Shown here piece by piece: positions 1 through 11,079 of a stretch of 64,000 bases of DNA. Origin of the DNA: Moniliophthora roreri. Its lineage: Eukaryota; Basidiomycota; Agaricomycetes; Agaricales; Marasmiaceae. Numbering within the stretch: the stretch's first letter is position 1; every line of letters begins with the position of its first letter. The notes beneath the pieces were generated by a model that had not been told where the DNA came from, ran no database searches, and was given only the letters and a program-made list of their open reading frames with translations. The stretch is from the NCBI GenBank assembly GCA_001466705.2, contig LATX02000213.1, positions 248,001 to 312,000 of the forward strand. Reading direction: 5' to 3'. The position numbers and the translations under genes are program-made.

Positions 1-217
1 GAATCGATTACCCTTCGAAATCTGTTGACAAGTGATACCGAGCAAGTGCAAAGAGACGCTAGATGTAGTGTCAGCGAAACTCCGCAATATATCTGGCGAA
101 GAAGACTCACTGAATAGACCTAGTTAGAAAGCAGGATCAGTCAGACAGGGTATGCTACTTCGTATGGGTAACGTACTTCATGAGGAAGATCTGACGAAGA
201 GCAATATGAGAAGCACA
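1..217. other. 3' flank of first kinase gene, nothing recognised
   Basis: No open frame with coding character or repeat was seen here. It lies just beyond the stop codon of the minus-strand kinase gene and is presumably its 3' UTR and flank. Confidence 0.5.
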
Positions 218-1760
218 TTATAACTGAAAGGCCATCTCACACTTACATCGCTTGGTACTGGGGCTGGTTTCCTCCTCGGAACGTTTTCTTTTGCAGACTC
301 TCTGCGACGATAAACGAGGGACCCGGTCAGCAGGCGATCCTCGTTCTCGTGCCAGGGTCATCAACTCCCAACCTGGTTTGCCCTGCTTTCTAGCAGTGAG
401 AAGATCCTCCAGATAACGGTGTATATCATTTGCGGAAGGACGTTCATCGGGATCCTGCTCCCAACAAGATTCCACCAACTTCCAAATATTCTGCGGACAC
501 CAGCCCTGTTTAGGCTTGGTAGGCTTGGCGGGTCGTTTTCCCCGCGCAACGGCTACGGCGACAGCCGGCTCGAAAGGTATTTCTGCGAACGGATGCTCGC
601 CTGTCATAATCTGTTCCAGAAACGTCAGCTGCCGCAGAGTTGCGATTAAAACGATAATTACTTACCTCGAGTATAGTACAAGCATATGCATAAATATCAC
701 GAGGTGTCTCGATAGCGGCATCGAGCTTATTTTGATTTATGACCTCGGGTGACAACCAACGAAAAGATCCAACGAGATACCCCCGCCATGGGCCTGTGGG
801 CTCCGAAGGATTGTAAGCAGACATGGGTAGTCCAAAGTCTGTCAACGCGCAGCGAAAATCATCAGTGATGAGAACGTTTGCCTACAAGCTAACTTCAGTA
901 CGAATCTATAGGAAGTCGATGAAGAAACATACGCCTTTGATGTTTCCGTGTACAATGGGCGGATCGAGCAAATGTAAATATGCTATGCCAGCGGCAATTT
1001 GAGTGACCTATCCAAGGGTATGCGTCAATGGAACAGGGCGTGAATGTTCAGTTTTGAGCGCTTACCGCGTTTAGACGGTCAAAGTGAGGATAACGTTCCA
1101 AATACGAGATGAGGTTGCCATTCGCTACCAGGGGCGAGACAAGGCTCAAGCTTGACTCGAACAGTGTGCAGTTAGTGCCAAGGAGGTTCGATATGTTTGG
1201 GTGGTCGAGGCTAATCCTTTTCCTGAGATGATCATGGAGGTCCTGTTGTGAGAATGAGAATGAGTTTGGGTCACAGAGCTGGCGGTTCGGAGACTAACTT
1301 GACTGATAGGCTCATCATCCTCCTTCCTGGTCGTTCGAAGGACCTTCACGACCACAGGCCGGTAAGCAAATGTTCCTTTCCATGTAGTCTAGTATTGCGT
1401 ATATGTTAGAACATCGTGTTGAACAAACATGAACTGGTTACTCACAGCGAATTTTCCCTTCGAGAAAGGGCCTTCTCCCTCGAGCATTATCTTCATCGCC
1501 GGCAGGAACAATGTTGAGTCGGTGGTGTTCTTAAAATAGCCAGTTGTATGTATCTCAGCGGGAGCATCAACATCTGTGACGTCGCTCTCTGAGATAGTGA
1601 ACGTCAGATCGCGTCTGTGCATGAAGGAACAAGGCATACCCGAGTCGATGAACCCTTGTTCTTGACGAATCAATCTCGCAGAGACAGCCATGAGGGGAAC
1701 AGATCGAGGTTCCGATACTCCCTTGCGAAGGCTAGTATAATCAGTTAACACGTTGAACAC
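218..1760 (-). CDS. TKL-type protein kinase with altered catalytic loop
   Basis: This is a six-exon minus-strand gene: 1760-1446, 1388-1299, 1242-1066, 1007-933, 881-666 and 628-218. It reads through as about 427 codons with GT-AG introns. The kinase landmarks appear in order: a degenerate glycine loop (GEGPFSKGKF), the VVVKVL lysine, a conserved HPNI near the start of the third exon, HGNIKGANVL as the catalytic loop, DFG, SPE in place of APE, and the final subdomain CWEQDPDERPSA. It belongs to the tyrosine-kinase-like group expanded in agaricomycetes. The catalytic loop has Asn where the proton-acceptor Asp normally sits (HGD in the neighbour at 2092-4044), so this may be a pseudokinase or a very weak kinase. 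An upstream stop in frame makes 1760 or the internal ATG at 1688 the likely start. The C-terminus is a short basic tail. Substrate and pathway cannot be read from the sequence. Confidence 0.85.
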
Positions 1761-2091
1761 TGATGGAGGTTATGAACAACTCACATTTGATGATGTACAA
1801 ATGTTCAAATGGCCGCAGTAAAGGAGGAAACGCAACAACAAAGTATAAGGATCCTTATAATATGGTTACCTTGAGTAACCCTGAGTGAGACGTGTGAGTA
1901 CACAGCATCATCCGGGGTGCTGTGACCTTGACACCCATACTCCAGAAACACTCAGAAGGCGCTCGAGACTTCGAGAAAGTTCTCTGACGTGTCACGCGAT
2001 GTACTTTGAATTGACATCGAGGTTCATTGAATGAGTAGTTGACAGCACACGTTGCATAAATAGGTGGTAGACATCAAGCGCTGGGAAGACC
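1761..2091. other. Intergenic: promoter of first kinase, 3' end of second
   Basis: About 330 bp separates the two tandem kinase genes. A possible extra 5' exon and intron (GTGAG...TACTAG, about 53 nt) can be drawn just upstream of 1760, but the joined frame contains a stop, so I left it out. No clear promoter motif was seen. Confidence 0.4.
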
Positions 2092-4044
2092 TTATTGTCT
2101 AAGTGCGTAATCTGTAGCTCGCCTATCAGGAGTGGGTACGTTGGACATTGCGGATAACTCACCTCGAGGACTTGCACCCCGCCCCCGTACATCGTAAACC
2201 TTTTCTTTCCTGTTTTCTGAAGAGCCATTTCGCGCCTTTCTTATAGCACCTACTGGACGCTTTCGCCGAGGCGTGGGCAAGGTTTGCCCATTCTCATTTA
2301 CATTCGAGGCCCTAGCGTTTCGAGTCCTTGACGTTTGGTTTCTTGGCGTCATGCTGCTTTCCACGTTAAGCAAGTTGGACCCGGGTATTCGCGCTTCGCG
2401 AGGTTTCGCCTTTGTCGGCGTGGAGCAGACATCGCAGACGAACGAGGTTTGGGTGGGAGTTGATGGTCGTGGTGGTGTTGACACGTATTCCATAGGGGGC
2501 GCAGCTGACGGCTCTGGTGTGGGGCTCGCAAAGGTTTGAAGGAGGTGATCAGTGATGAGGTTCCTCGTGGCTTTTAACCAATCCGGAAGTTGATCAGGCG
2601 TGTCGTGTGCCTGTTCTCGTTCGAGCATGATAAAGGAGTTCGACAGCGAATCCCCTGATCGCAACTTCTCCAAGTAGCATAATATGTCTCTTGCAGACGG
2701 TCGGTCTCGTGGATACTGGGCCCAGCAACGTTCTATAAGACACCAAACTTCATCAGGGCACCAAACATCCTGAGGCCGCTCCGGTCTTCGTCCGCTCATG
2801 ACGTGAAAGATTACAGCCGGTTCCACCAGTTGGTTTGAGAATGGCGCTTTTCCAGTGACGATCTGAGAGAAGCCTAACGTTAGCAAGATGGAGGCTAGGA
2901 GGGACGTGAACACGTTCATACCTCCAAGACTGTGCACGCAAATGCAAAGACATCTCGGGCGGAGGCATCTGCACCGACGAATGAACTCGGATCAATCATC
3001 TCGGGTGCTAGCCAACGCACGGAGCCCCGTATACCATGTGAGCTACTCGTTATTGCTTGAGATTCTACGGCTACTGCCAACCCAAAATCGGCTAGACAGC
3101 AATGAAGATCGTTGGTAACAAGAACATTCGCCTGTACCGTACTGTTAGTCCGAATTGTTATCAGAGATATGGCAAGAACTCACTCCACGTATATCACCAT
3201 GCACGACAAGAGGATCCAGTGAGTGGAGATACTCCATGCCTGCAGCAATTTCATTGATCTGCATAAGACGTTCAGTTGCAAAAGCAGGCGGAGTAGACGC
3301 ATAAGCTGTACCGAAGTGAGCCTATCATGAGTCGGGTTATTTTTCAGATACGTTATGATATCGCCATTGTCCATCCATGGAGAGATGAGACAGAAACCAG
3401 GTGCAAAGATCGCTGTGTTGACACCAAGGAAGGGAAGCACATTGGGATGCTTGAGCTGCCTCCATATCAGAGCTTCGTGACAGAATTGCTATCATACAGA
3501 GATATCATCCTGGATGAACGATGTTCACGATGAAATGTACTCACTGAGACCAGCTGATTCCGAGCTGCCAAGTCGCTCTCTACAAACATCCGTAGCAGTT
3601 TCAGACAGACCGGACGCATTCCTGTGGTTCCTCGATAGATGTCCTACAGGTTTGTCTGAGATAGGGTGCGAATGGAAGAGGATATAACCCTACTGCGAAG
3701 CCACCTCCACCGACGGGGTAATTGTCGCTGCATGTAATATCATCGAGGAAGAGAGAAGGTGGTAGCTTCTGGTAGGCCTTGCACATTGCCGAGAGACACT
3801 TGATGCACCTCTTCCGGTACTCTTTTGCGTTGCTGGAGCAGCTTTCGATTTCCTATCACGATATCGTGCATTCAGATAAGCCCAGGATATAGAGCGAATG
3901 AAAACATACGGATTGAATTAGCTCCATGACAAAAGGCACCGTCCTCTCCTCTAATGACAGGAGTTTCTTCAATCCATCTTCAAAAATCGGTGTACAGACG
4001 ATCTTGCGAAGTTCAGTTATGTTGCGAACTTCTACCACCGGCAT
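2092..4044 (-). CDS. TKL-type protein kinase with low-complexity C-terminal tail
   Basis: A seven-exon minus-strand gene: 4044-3910, 3852-3694, 3643-3545, 3488-3312, 3258-3184, 3131-2922 and 2862-2092. All introns are GT-AG, the frame is continuous and the product is about 541 aa. After an N-terminal region of about 85 residues comes a glycine loop (VGGGGFADIY) and the VCLKLL lysine. They are followed by HPNVLPFLG, the hinge (LISPWMDNGDI), catalytic HGDIRGANVL, DFGLA, APE and a final CWAQYPRDRPSARD. Every catalytic residue I can place is present, so activity is plausible, unlike its downstream neighbour. About 200 residues after the kinase domain are rich in Ser, Thr, Pro, Arg and Asn and look disordered. 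It lies tandem with the other kinase, suggesting local duplication followed by divergence. The ATG at 4044 is supported by a good open first exon; a further 5' exon cannot be excluded. Confidence 0.85.
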
Positions 4045-4249
4045 GGAACCAAGGAGAGTAGAAGGGGGGGTTTTGCAAGGGCCCGCGGTATCTTAACAGC
4101 ATCGGTATATAGGCTACGGTCTCTGGGAAATGCTGTTCGTCGAGATGTTCATATCTAGCCATCAACCTGCCAATTGGACACAGCATGAGGCGATGAAGTT
4201 CACAGGAAAGCTCGGAGGATTGACGTACAGAGAATAGCCATAAAGAATG

Positions 4250-4768
4250 TCATTCACATTGTTCCGTGACCACAACTAGCTCGCCAACGATTTTTGCTTG
4301 AAGGGAACTTGCAATTCTTTCACTTTGGACATCGAATGAGTGATGACTGTATCCAATGGAAAATGAGTATACGGTCAGTCTCTGTATCACAAGGTCATGA
4401 TGCGAGCTGACAAGAACTTCTTCCTCGATGTAGCAATTTTTCACGGTGAAGAACTTGGGAGTAAGAGGGAAAGAAAGTTGCGTCAGAAATTCGGGCCCAC
4501 GGTCCAATGACAGACGGTCCATGCCATGTGTGGTGGCACGTGATCTTAGTATCTGTAAACTTTGGACCACCATGTCTGTCGCCAGTCCTTTCACACCGCA
4601 ATCTCTTCCATCGCTCGCGAAATCTAGTTTAGAAGTGCTCCCAACACATGTCAGTCTGCCTATAAGCTTGCGCTTGAAGTAGAGATGAATGCCGGCACGG
4701 CCGGGGAGCGCATGAATACCTGTGTGGTTGGTTTCTTCATCACGGAGTTCTGGAGATCGAGAATACAT
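4250..4768 (-). CDS. Hypothetical protein, 172 codons
   Basis: Single minus-strand open frame starting MYSRSPELRDEE and ending in a stop at 4250. I recognise no domain. It lies about 200 bp upstream of the second kinase on the same strand. It might be a small gene of its own or a 5' part of the kinase transcript; a GTGAATG donor directly at its end could start an intron, but no joined frame I tried stays open. CG content and codon use look like the neighbouring genes rather than the decayed regions. Confidence 0.35.
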   Translation of the reverse strand: MYSRSPELRDEETNHTGIHALPGRAGIHLYFKRKLIGRLTCVGSTSKLDFASDGRDCGVKGLATDMVVQSLQILRSRATTHGMDRLSLDRGPEFLTQLSFPLTPKFFTVKNCYIEEEVLVSSHHDLVIQRLTVYSFSIGYSHHSFDVQSERIASSLQAKIVGELVVVTEQCE

Positions 4769-4927
4769 TTAGGCAACATTCCTATAGCTCGGATCAGAGC
4801 GCTGTCATTTACGGCCTTAGACCTTCACCGTGAAAACTTACTCCGCGCGTGTGAGTAGTCGTCTCCTTTGCAAGTCTCATGGGTTTGACTCGGCACGCGT
4901 ATGGTCTTGATTAAATACTCTAATGTA

Positions 4928-4980
4928 GGATGCCAAATTTTTAAATATTTAACGTCGTTGACGTCTCGGGCATTTAAACA
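4928..4980 (+). repeat. Left terminal inverted repeat
   Basis: 53 bp, starting GGATGCCAAATTTTTAAATA; its reverse complement is found at 6328-6380 with one mismatch. Confidence 0.85.
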
Positions 4981-6327
4981 TTCTGAAAAACATACGCATA
5001 CAATAGTGTTTAAATATCATTTAAATATGGAACATTTAAATAAGTACAATGGGCATATAGCACCATTTAAACAACATTCAAAAACCTCCCGGGACACCTC
5101 AACGGCACCCCTGCTATCAACAATGGAGTTTCTGGAGCATCATGTAACTGTGAAGGGAGTGGTGGAGGTGAGTATTTAAAAGCGCATAGATTTCCGACGA
5201 GCGAAAGAGACCCGCTAGTCACAGTGTGATGGGCACGGGCTGTCAGGGGGTTGCCAAGTCGAGCCGCTTGGTGAAATGCGGAGAGCTGAGCCGTGACGGA
5301 CGCAGGAGACGAACCAGCTGACAGACAGGAGAAAACGACGCGGATATTGGGAACGACGAGGGCGGAATCTGGGACTGGGCGGAAAACTGGTGGAAAATGA
5401 GAGGAGAGAGGATAGCGGGTCGAAAACGAGGACTCGGGAGACCATGTATGTCTTGAGCAGACCACGTCCGTAAGGTGAAATCAAGCGTATGACGATGCAT
5501 GCCAGGTGACTAGTCAGCTGAGAAAAACACAGCAACTGACATATGTACTCACCATTCCTCTCGCAACACGAAAGCACTTCGGCCTCTGACACGCATTATC
5601 CACATCTTACACAACCCAGTGTCTAGCCAAATAAACACAGAGAGCTGTTGGGACATCTTGAATATAAAGGATATCTTGTTGAGTCTCGGAAGGAAGGCGG
5701 GAGCATTGACGGTAGGTCGACGGTGAAGCGGGCATGACGGGAGAAGACAAGAGGAATCAACAGAGTCAGCGTGAGAACCACGTGCAAACGCGCCGGGCAC
5801 GTGTGACACTCGTCCCCGCAGTCAACCATACTGTACCTCGGTCCTTGCCAGCTTTCTTTCCTTCCCCTTCCTTCCCCGCCCGGCGTCGTCCCCCACTTTA
5901 TCCCATGACTTCTACGACACCTCTCCTCAGCCGTTCCCTCTTCCTGCCTTCAGTCAGGTCCTTGGTGGTTTACATGTGGCAGCAAGAGACGAGCCTCGAT
6001 GATAGGGATTTGTAGAGGGTGCTCAGGCATAGGACATAGGTATGTTATCGCGATGTCTGACGTGCCCTTGGATCTAATTGAACCACAATGACTTTAGAAT
6101 TGTTAGATTGACCTTACCAGAAGTACCCAATTACCCCCGGACAGCAGCTGGACACTCCTACTCTGTAAATGTGCTCTGTACTCTACATATACATGTATAG
6201 TACCTACTATGTATTAGATACCACATTCAACCATGTAGTAGTCCTTTGCTTACCAAATTTTATACTTAAAAGAATGTCAGTATTTAATTAGTATTTAAAC
6301 GCCGTTGTATGTATCTGGTTTCCCCAG

Positions 6328-6380
6328 TGTTTAAATGCCCGAGACGTCAACGACGTTAAATATTTAAAAAATTGGCATCC
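6328..6380 (-). repeat. Right terminal inverted repeat
   Basis: 53 bp, reverse complement of 4928-4980 with one A/T difference in the poly-T stretch next to the outer end. Confidence 0.85.
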
Positions 6381-6385
6381 GGCAC

Positions 6386-7290
6386 CTGAAATACTTCCAT
6401 CGGTCAAACGGTCCAAAATTCTGCTACTCATGCCTTCGAGTCACCCGTTGCATCCCTTTGACTCCATGCAGCAACTTATCACAGAAAATTTGAAATCCTC
6501 TCCGAAGGACTATCGAATTGCAAAAAAAAAAACGCGTGCGTTCATGAAGTAGGCTTATCGACCTTGCTGATGCTAATCATTGTCCTTTTTCAAGGCTCTG
6601 GCGCGCGATGGTTTCAGATGCGTACACTCTCTCACAAACTCGACTCCATTTCAGTCAGAACAATTCCGGAGGTTCGGAGCATGATGCTAAAGGAAGGAGG
6701 TGTATACGAGGCGACAAATGACTGCCATGTCTTCTCAGAGTCGACTACTCAAGATATTGACTCTACAGACCCTGCGCAAGTGAAAAAGGGTCTGTGTCCC
6801 GCCCATTGCTCATTCTCCAGCATGAGCTAACATCTGATTGGAACAATTACAGTGGAAATACGTGGCTACTGCATTTACCATGCTGAAAACTTTTGGGCTG
6901 AATGCGTTGGTAGGCAAAATTCTGCAACGCGAAATCCACAATCCTACCAACCTTCTCGTCAATGCCCGTCGCGTGTCACGCAGAATCTGACGATCTGCAA
7001 CTTTGGCTCGAAGCCACTTCGACTGAAAATGAGGTACGTTCTCTTTGTTATGCTCCGTGACGTTGTACTCAAGCTCACTTTGCACAGTATGATATTCGCG
7101 TGGCTGACCTGACCTGGCGGAACGGATACCCAAATCATTCTCGTCGGGTGTTCTTTGTAACGTGCCCTCTCACGATCGGTAACGAGACACATACTCTGTC
7201 TCTCCCAGATCCAGCGATGCTTGCTATTCATGTAACCTGTGCACGTGTAACTCACATGTCTGGTGCTGCCAAATACATGAACTGTTCAAG
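6386..7290 (+). pseudogene. Broken HNH-endonuclease-domain protein gene
   Basis: Pieces of an agaricomycete HNH-type protein can be followed on the plus strand. They are a lead segment ending SSPKDYRIAKKK (about 6430-6525), then after an intron ALARDGFRC (about 6596-6625), HVFSEST near 6730, and NPTNLL near 6940. Next come QLWLEATSTENE ending at an intron near 7035, and finally LPDPAMLAIHVTCARVTHMSGAAKYM (7203-7280, written here as a span). The HNH core residues DGFRC, H and N are recognisable. The frame changes between DGFRC and the histidine segment, and again near 6957 (one extra base after NPTNLL), so the gene is broken at least twice. It starts within a few bases of the right TIR of the preceding element, so its 5' end may have been lost to that insertion. 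Family assignment rests on motif memory, not a search. Confidence 0.6.
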
Positions 7291-7603
7291 GCAAAGAAAA
7301 CAAGAATCATTCTTCCATTCCCCGTATACAGCTTTAGTCCTACTTCTCTTCACACTTATCGAACCACCTAGAACTCTACAATCAGAGGGGGACGTCCGCT
7401 TATGTTTAGTTTGCTACCTAGACCTACCTTTAGGGGTACGAAAACGTTCGTCGGACGAACACCTTTACACGATTCGGTAGCCCTTGGGTATTCATTCAGT
7501 TCAGGCCGTGTATGTTCAATAGAGATACACGAAAAGTTTTGCAAAGATAAAAATACACAAGTCGATTCGTTTATCACGATGTGTCTACTAGTAGTCCGAG
7601 TCT
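7291..7603. other. No gene recognised
   Basis: Decayed tail of the HNH gene frame runs on to about 7480, followed by 3' flank of the minus-strand small gene. Nothing else seen. Confidence 0.4.
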
Positions 7604-8018
7604 CTAAGTATTTCTATGCACCGTGTTCTCGTTAACCATCTCCCCTTCGACCACATCATGCTTTGCCCTTCCTCGGCCTTCATCACCGAGTATTCCCCTA
7701 CCCATACTCTCGTCTTCCTTTTTGGGTACTTCGGTGTATTGGTTGGTGGGTTTAGCGGTGTGGGTATTATCGTCTAGAGTGTCAAGGTTCTAAAATCATT
7801 ATATTAGCCTATATCTCATCTTAGAGAGAGGGAAATCGGAAACGCACGTGTGGAGGATTCCTCATATACTCGTCATTAATATTGTGATCCGTCACTGCAG
7901 GACGGTTGACCTCCTGATACACCTTTTTGAATTCGGCATTGGTGGTGTTGTCTTTGTTGTAGTTGGCTCCTGGTCCAGACATGATTGTAGTAGTAGTGGG
8001 TTTGTTTGCTAAGGACAT
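7604..8018 (-). CDS. Small conserved-looking hypothetical protein, 118 aa
   Basis: Two exons on the minus strand, 8018-7848 and 7789-7604, joined across a 58-nt GT-AG intron, give an uninterrupted 118-codon frame. The protein is hydrophilic, rich in Asn, Asp, Glu and Thr, with no signal peptide or membrane segment (internal start MSGPGANYNKDN at 7983 is an alternative). The ORF being open across a clean intron is the main support. I do not recognise the family. It could be a small stress or intrinsically disordered protein, but that is a guess. Confidence 0.6.
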
Positions 8019-8422
8019 ATCGCAACGCTAGGGAAAGGCTTATATACTAATCTGCAAGTCGTCTGCGTCAACTGTGATACCATGTAGACGTCATCATCTC
8101 CAGTCGACTTCGACGGCTAGGAATAATCGAAGGCAGAGAGAGGGCGACGCGTGGAGTATCATTGGGGACGATGAGGGTATGTCGTGAATTATGATGCAAT
8201 CGACCAACAATCGACATTTCCGGAGTAATCCGTTGCACCCGATGATCTTGCTATACACCAAGAAAGTATGAACCAACAAACATTCGTGTATATATACCAA
8301 TATTGTATAACAGACCTGCGGGTCGTCCCCATAAATACAAGAAATACAGAAACATTGATGACAACACCATTCTTCTCGAAGCTCCCGATATATCGACTAC
8401 ACACTTCTTCCCCTTCTTCATA

Positions 8423-8423
<1 letters not shown>
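8019..8423. other. Intergenic, 3' side of DUF6533 gene and promoter of the small gene
   Basis: No coding frame with support. It holds the upstream region of the small two-exon gene and the downstream region of the DUF6533 gene. Confidence 0.4.

Positions 8424-8451
<28 letters not shown>
8424..8451 (+). repeat. (CA)14 microsatellite
   Basis: Fourteen uninterrupted CA units, directly downstream of the DUF6533 stop codon, so probably in its 3' UTR (read as TG on the transcript). Confidence 0.95.
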
Positions 8452-8454
<3 letters not shown>

Positions 8455-8459
8455 CCGAA

Positions 8460-10199
8460 TCAAAACTCGAACCGAGATGGACGATCTTGGGATACATGAA
8501 CTCCTTCAGCTCTCTGCCTCGCCGCAGCTTGCTTCGAGCTCGACGCAACAGCAACAGGATCATCTCCAAACTCTTCAATAATCGTCGAAAGCACTCCAGG
8601 AGCAGCTCTAAAACTACCCATAGTCCTGGTTGCTGTAGACTTGTGTTCATCTTGCTTGTGTTCCCAATGCCGAAGGTGGAGGAGGAAGCGGGCGGTGAGG
8701 AGTGTGGAAAGGCTACATACAGGGGAGATGCAGATCTATCAGTTTCGCCAATAACGCGGGAATGTATACCACGTACGGAAGTAACACTGCGTTGAGTAGA
8801 CGCTGGAGGAAGCCTGCCTATCATATGAGCGCGTATATCAGATTGAGGGCTTCTAGGTCTAGACCGGGACTAATACTCACCGGAGCGCGCTAGATGAAGA
8901 TAAGGTTAGCCAACGTGTGGGAAGGCGAATGTAAAAGAAGGAACTCACATAATTAAGAACGACCGCAGCTGTGGTGATCAAGGAGACAATACTACATCGG
9001 GGTTACCTTGGTTACATCGTTCTTGATGGCAAAGTGACGTGTTACCATACCTAAAGTATAGGATACCTGTAAAGCCGATGTAAGTACGACCTATGGAACA
9101 GAACCTCCCAAGAAGGGATACTATTTACCTTGCTCGAAAATCATATACAATATACCACCCTTTTGAGTGGAACCCGTGCCACCATCGACACGAAAAGCCT
9201 GCACAGTCCGAATAATAGTGAAAATAGCGGCCGAATATTCAAAAATGACCATGAATATTGACAAGAGCTCGTCAGCTGTACACGCAAGTCAATGAAAATC
9301 TCCCAACGGCGGATGATTTATGAATCTGCGTACCACTGGAATAACGAACGCGTTAGTAACCCGGAATAGCAACCTGAGGGCACGAACGAACGTACATATG
9401 AATACTTGACGAGCCAACACATCGGAGTCCAGGAATGTGTGTCTGGCGAACCCGTCACAATGAGACACGGTCGAGCGGCAATAGATTTACTTACGATATG
9501 AAGAGCCATACAGACTACCCCAAGCGCTGAAAGGTACGCCAATATCCATTTATTCCGCCCAAAGATGGCATAGGTCCTTGCCGTGAACGTCACTACGTGA
9601 TGCATAGGTAGAATGATATCTGATTAGCATCCAGCGCTGATTATTTACGACAACACACCTACCAATCACTGCACTACGGCCGAAAAAACTTAGAGCCGCA
9701 ATGACTTTGTACCACGTATCACAGCTGAGAGTATCCATTGAATAAACATGCTACTAAACGGAAGCAGTAGTGAACAGCTCACTAGAGGGAGTTTGGGAGT
9801 CAGCAATCTACGACTTAATAGAGTTTTACGAGAAGACGACGACATACCGTATCACCCAACAATTTTGCCACCGCGAGGAGGTAGAGAATGTTTGTTATCA
9901 AGGCGTGTCGACAGCAAATATAGAGCGCCGTTGATAGACGTGGCTTGGTACCCCACATGTATTTGACTTCCATAGGGAAAGTCAAGGCATAGTCATACCA
10001 TAGAACCGCTGTTGCAGATCGGAGATCGTCAGTGGACTCTGGGACAGCAGGAGGGAGGGTAGTCGTGTTCGTACTGATGCTAGCCCACTGGATGTAGAAT
10101 TGCAGGTAACTGGGGCAAGGTGTCAAAAACAGACGTAGTGACGACTTCGAAGAGCTGAACTCACTGCGTTACAGCAGCCGACTCAGCTTTGCTAGCCAT
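8460..10199 (-). CDS. DUF6533-type multi-pass membrane protein
   Basis: Minus-strand gene of about nine exons. Secure exons are 10199-10165, 10109-9848, 9750-9663 and 9592-9495. Further exons lie near 9260-9130, 9050-8952 and 8815-8460, the last ending at a TGA at 8462-8460. The first long exon holds the family signature (ATAVLWYDYALTFPMEVKYM, about residues 50-70). Later exons give CDTWYKVIA, RTYAIFGRNKWILAYL and FMVIFEYSAAIFTIIRTVQ. The 3' exons give GILYMIFEQ, ITTAAVVLNY and ARFLLHLRHWE. Five to seven hydrophobic segments are expected, typical of these fungal integral membrane proteins of unknown role. The C-terminal tail of about 60 residues is polar. One junction, between 9495 and about 9260, is not resolved. 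I see no frame break, so the gene is probably functional. Confidence 0.75.
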
Positions 10200-11040
10200 G
10201 GTCAAGGACTGGTTCTGGAAAGGGGTGGTTAGTGTTTTGAGGGACAGAATAGAGGAAAAAAAACAGTACTTATAAAGGCTCGTCTCATGGGAAGCCGGAA
10301 CGGCCGACAAGAACCAGTCAGATAGACGTCTTTCAAAGTTTAAATCCTTGATATTCCACCGAAGATCAGGCTTCGGGGGACTTGACCAAGATATAGCCAC
10401 GCCAGCGAGGCACATTCAGCGGGGCCAGGCCCAAAAGCCCGAAATGACGTCGAGGACAAGGATCGAGCGCCTGCTATACCAAGCAAGAAAGGAATGAGAT
10501 TCGATGAACCTATGAAGGAAAAGTAGAACGAACCTCAGTACACCGCTCCATAAGCCCTTTCGATGTGTCACAACTCCTGCCAAACTCGCCTGTCCAGGAC
10601 CTGTCCTTGATGATGAAAAGAATGACTCCCTCAAATTCATTAATAGCTCAGGAGAGAGAAAGCGAGTTGTAAGTCCTATAAAGGAAGAATGAGAATCAGA
10701 CATCAGGTTCTCGAGATGATCACATACTGACTTTTTTGACAGGGCGCTAATCCCCGCATCGGCAATAGAATGTATTTCGAGTTAATAAAGGAAACTTGCT
10801 GGACCGAATGACCGAATATGAGTATCGTCTCACACCCGCCGAACGAATAACGACCTCATCTTTAGAAACGCCTTCTTCTGTGACAAGCGGCCAACTGCCA
10901 ACGAGAGATGGGATGATTGCGTCTGTCAGTGTCACCCTGGAGGAACCAGCGAGGCCCCATCTGGAGTAAAAGGTCCAGGAAACATAGCTGTTTCAATGCT
11001 ATTTTTCGAGGAGAAAAAAAATAGCTGGTGTTTTGAACGG
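10200..11040. other. No gene recognised
   Basis: Contains the promoter and 5' UTR of the DUF6533 gene (minus strand). Several short minus-strand frames (for example 10416-10703 and 10747-10935) have no family I can recognise and no clear splice structure. Sequence is CG-normal, so it is not part of the decayed fraction. Confidence 0.35.
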
Positions 11041-11079
11041 CTTGAAGTATCGTGTGAGTTCCGAAGAGTTTCCGTTCCT

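Larger units (their letters stand above)
4928..6380. mobile_element. Non-autonomous TIR element, about 1.45 kb
   Basis: Two 53-bp terminal inverted repeats, 4928-4980 and 6328-6380, match with a single mismatch. They begin GGATGCCAA and contain ACGTCGTTGACGTCTCGGGC. Just inside them the motif TTTAAA recurs many times (left: around 5010-5075; right: around 6285-6300), as expected of subterminal transposase-binding repeats. The interior holds no transposase-like frame, only overlapping meaningless ORFs, so the element looks non-autonomous. I found no convincing target-site duplication (left flank CTAATGTA, right flank GGCACCTG). Superfamily therefore cannot be assigned. Confidence 0.7.

Noticed and set aside
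4100..4250. Extra 5' exon joining the orphan ORF at 4250-4768 to the second kinase
   Set aside because: Every joined frame I tried meets a stop codon soon after the acceptor.
8189..8824. 211-codon minus-strand open frame including the CA repeat
   Set aside because: It overlaps the last exons of the DUF6533 gene in another frame and includes its introns and the microsatellite.
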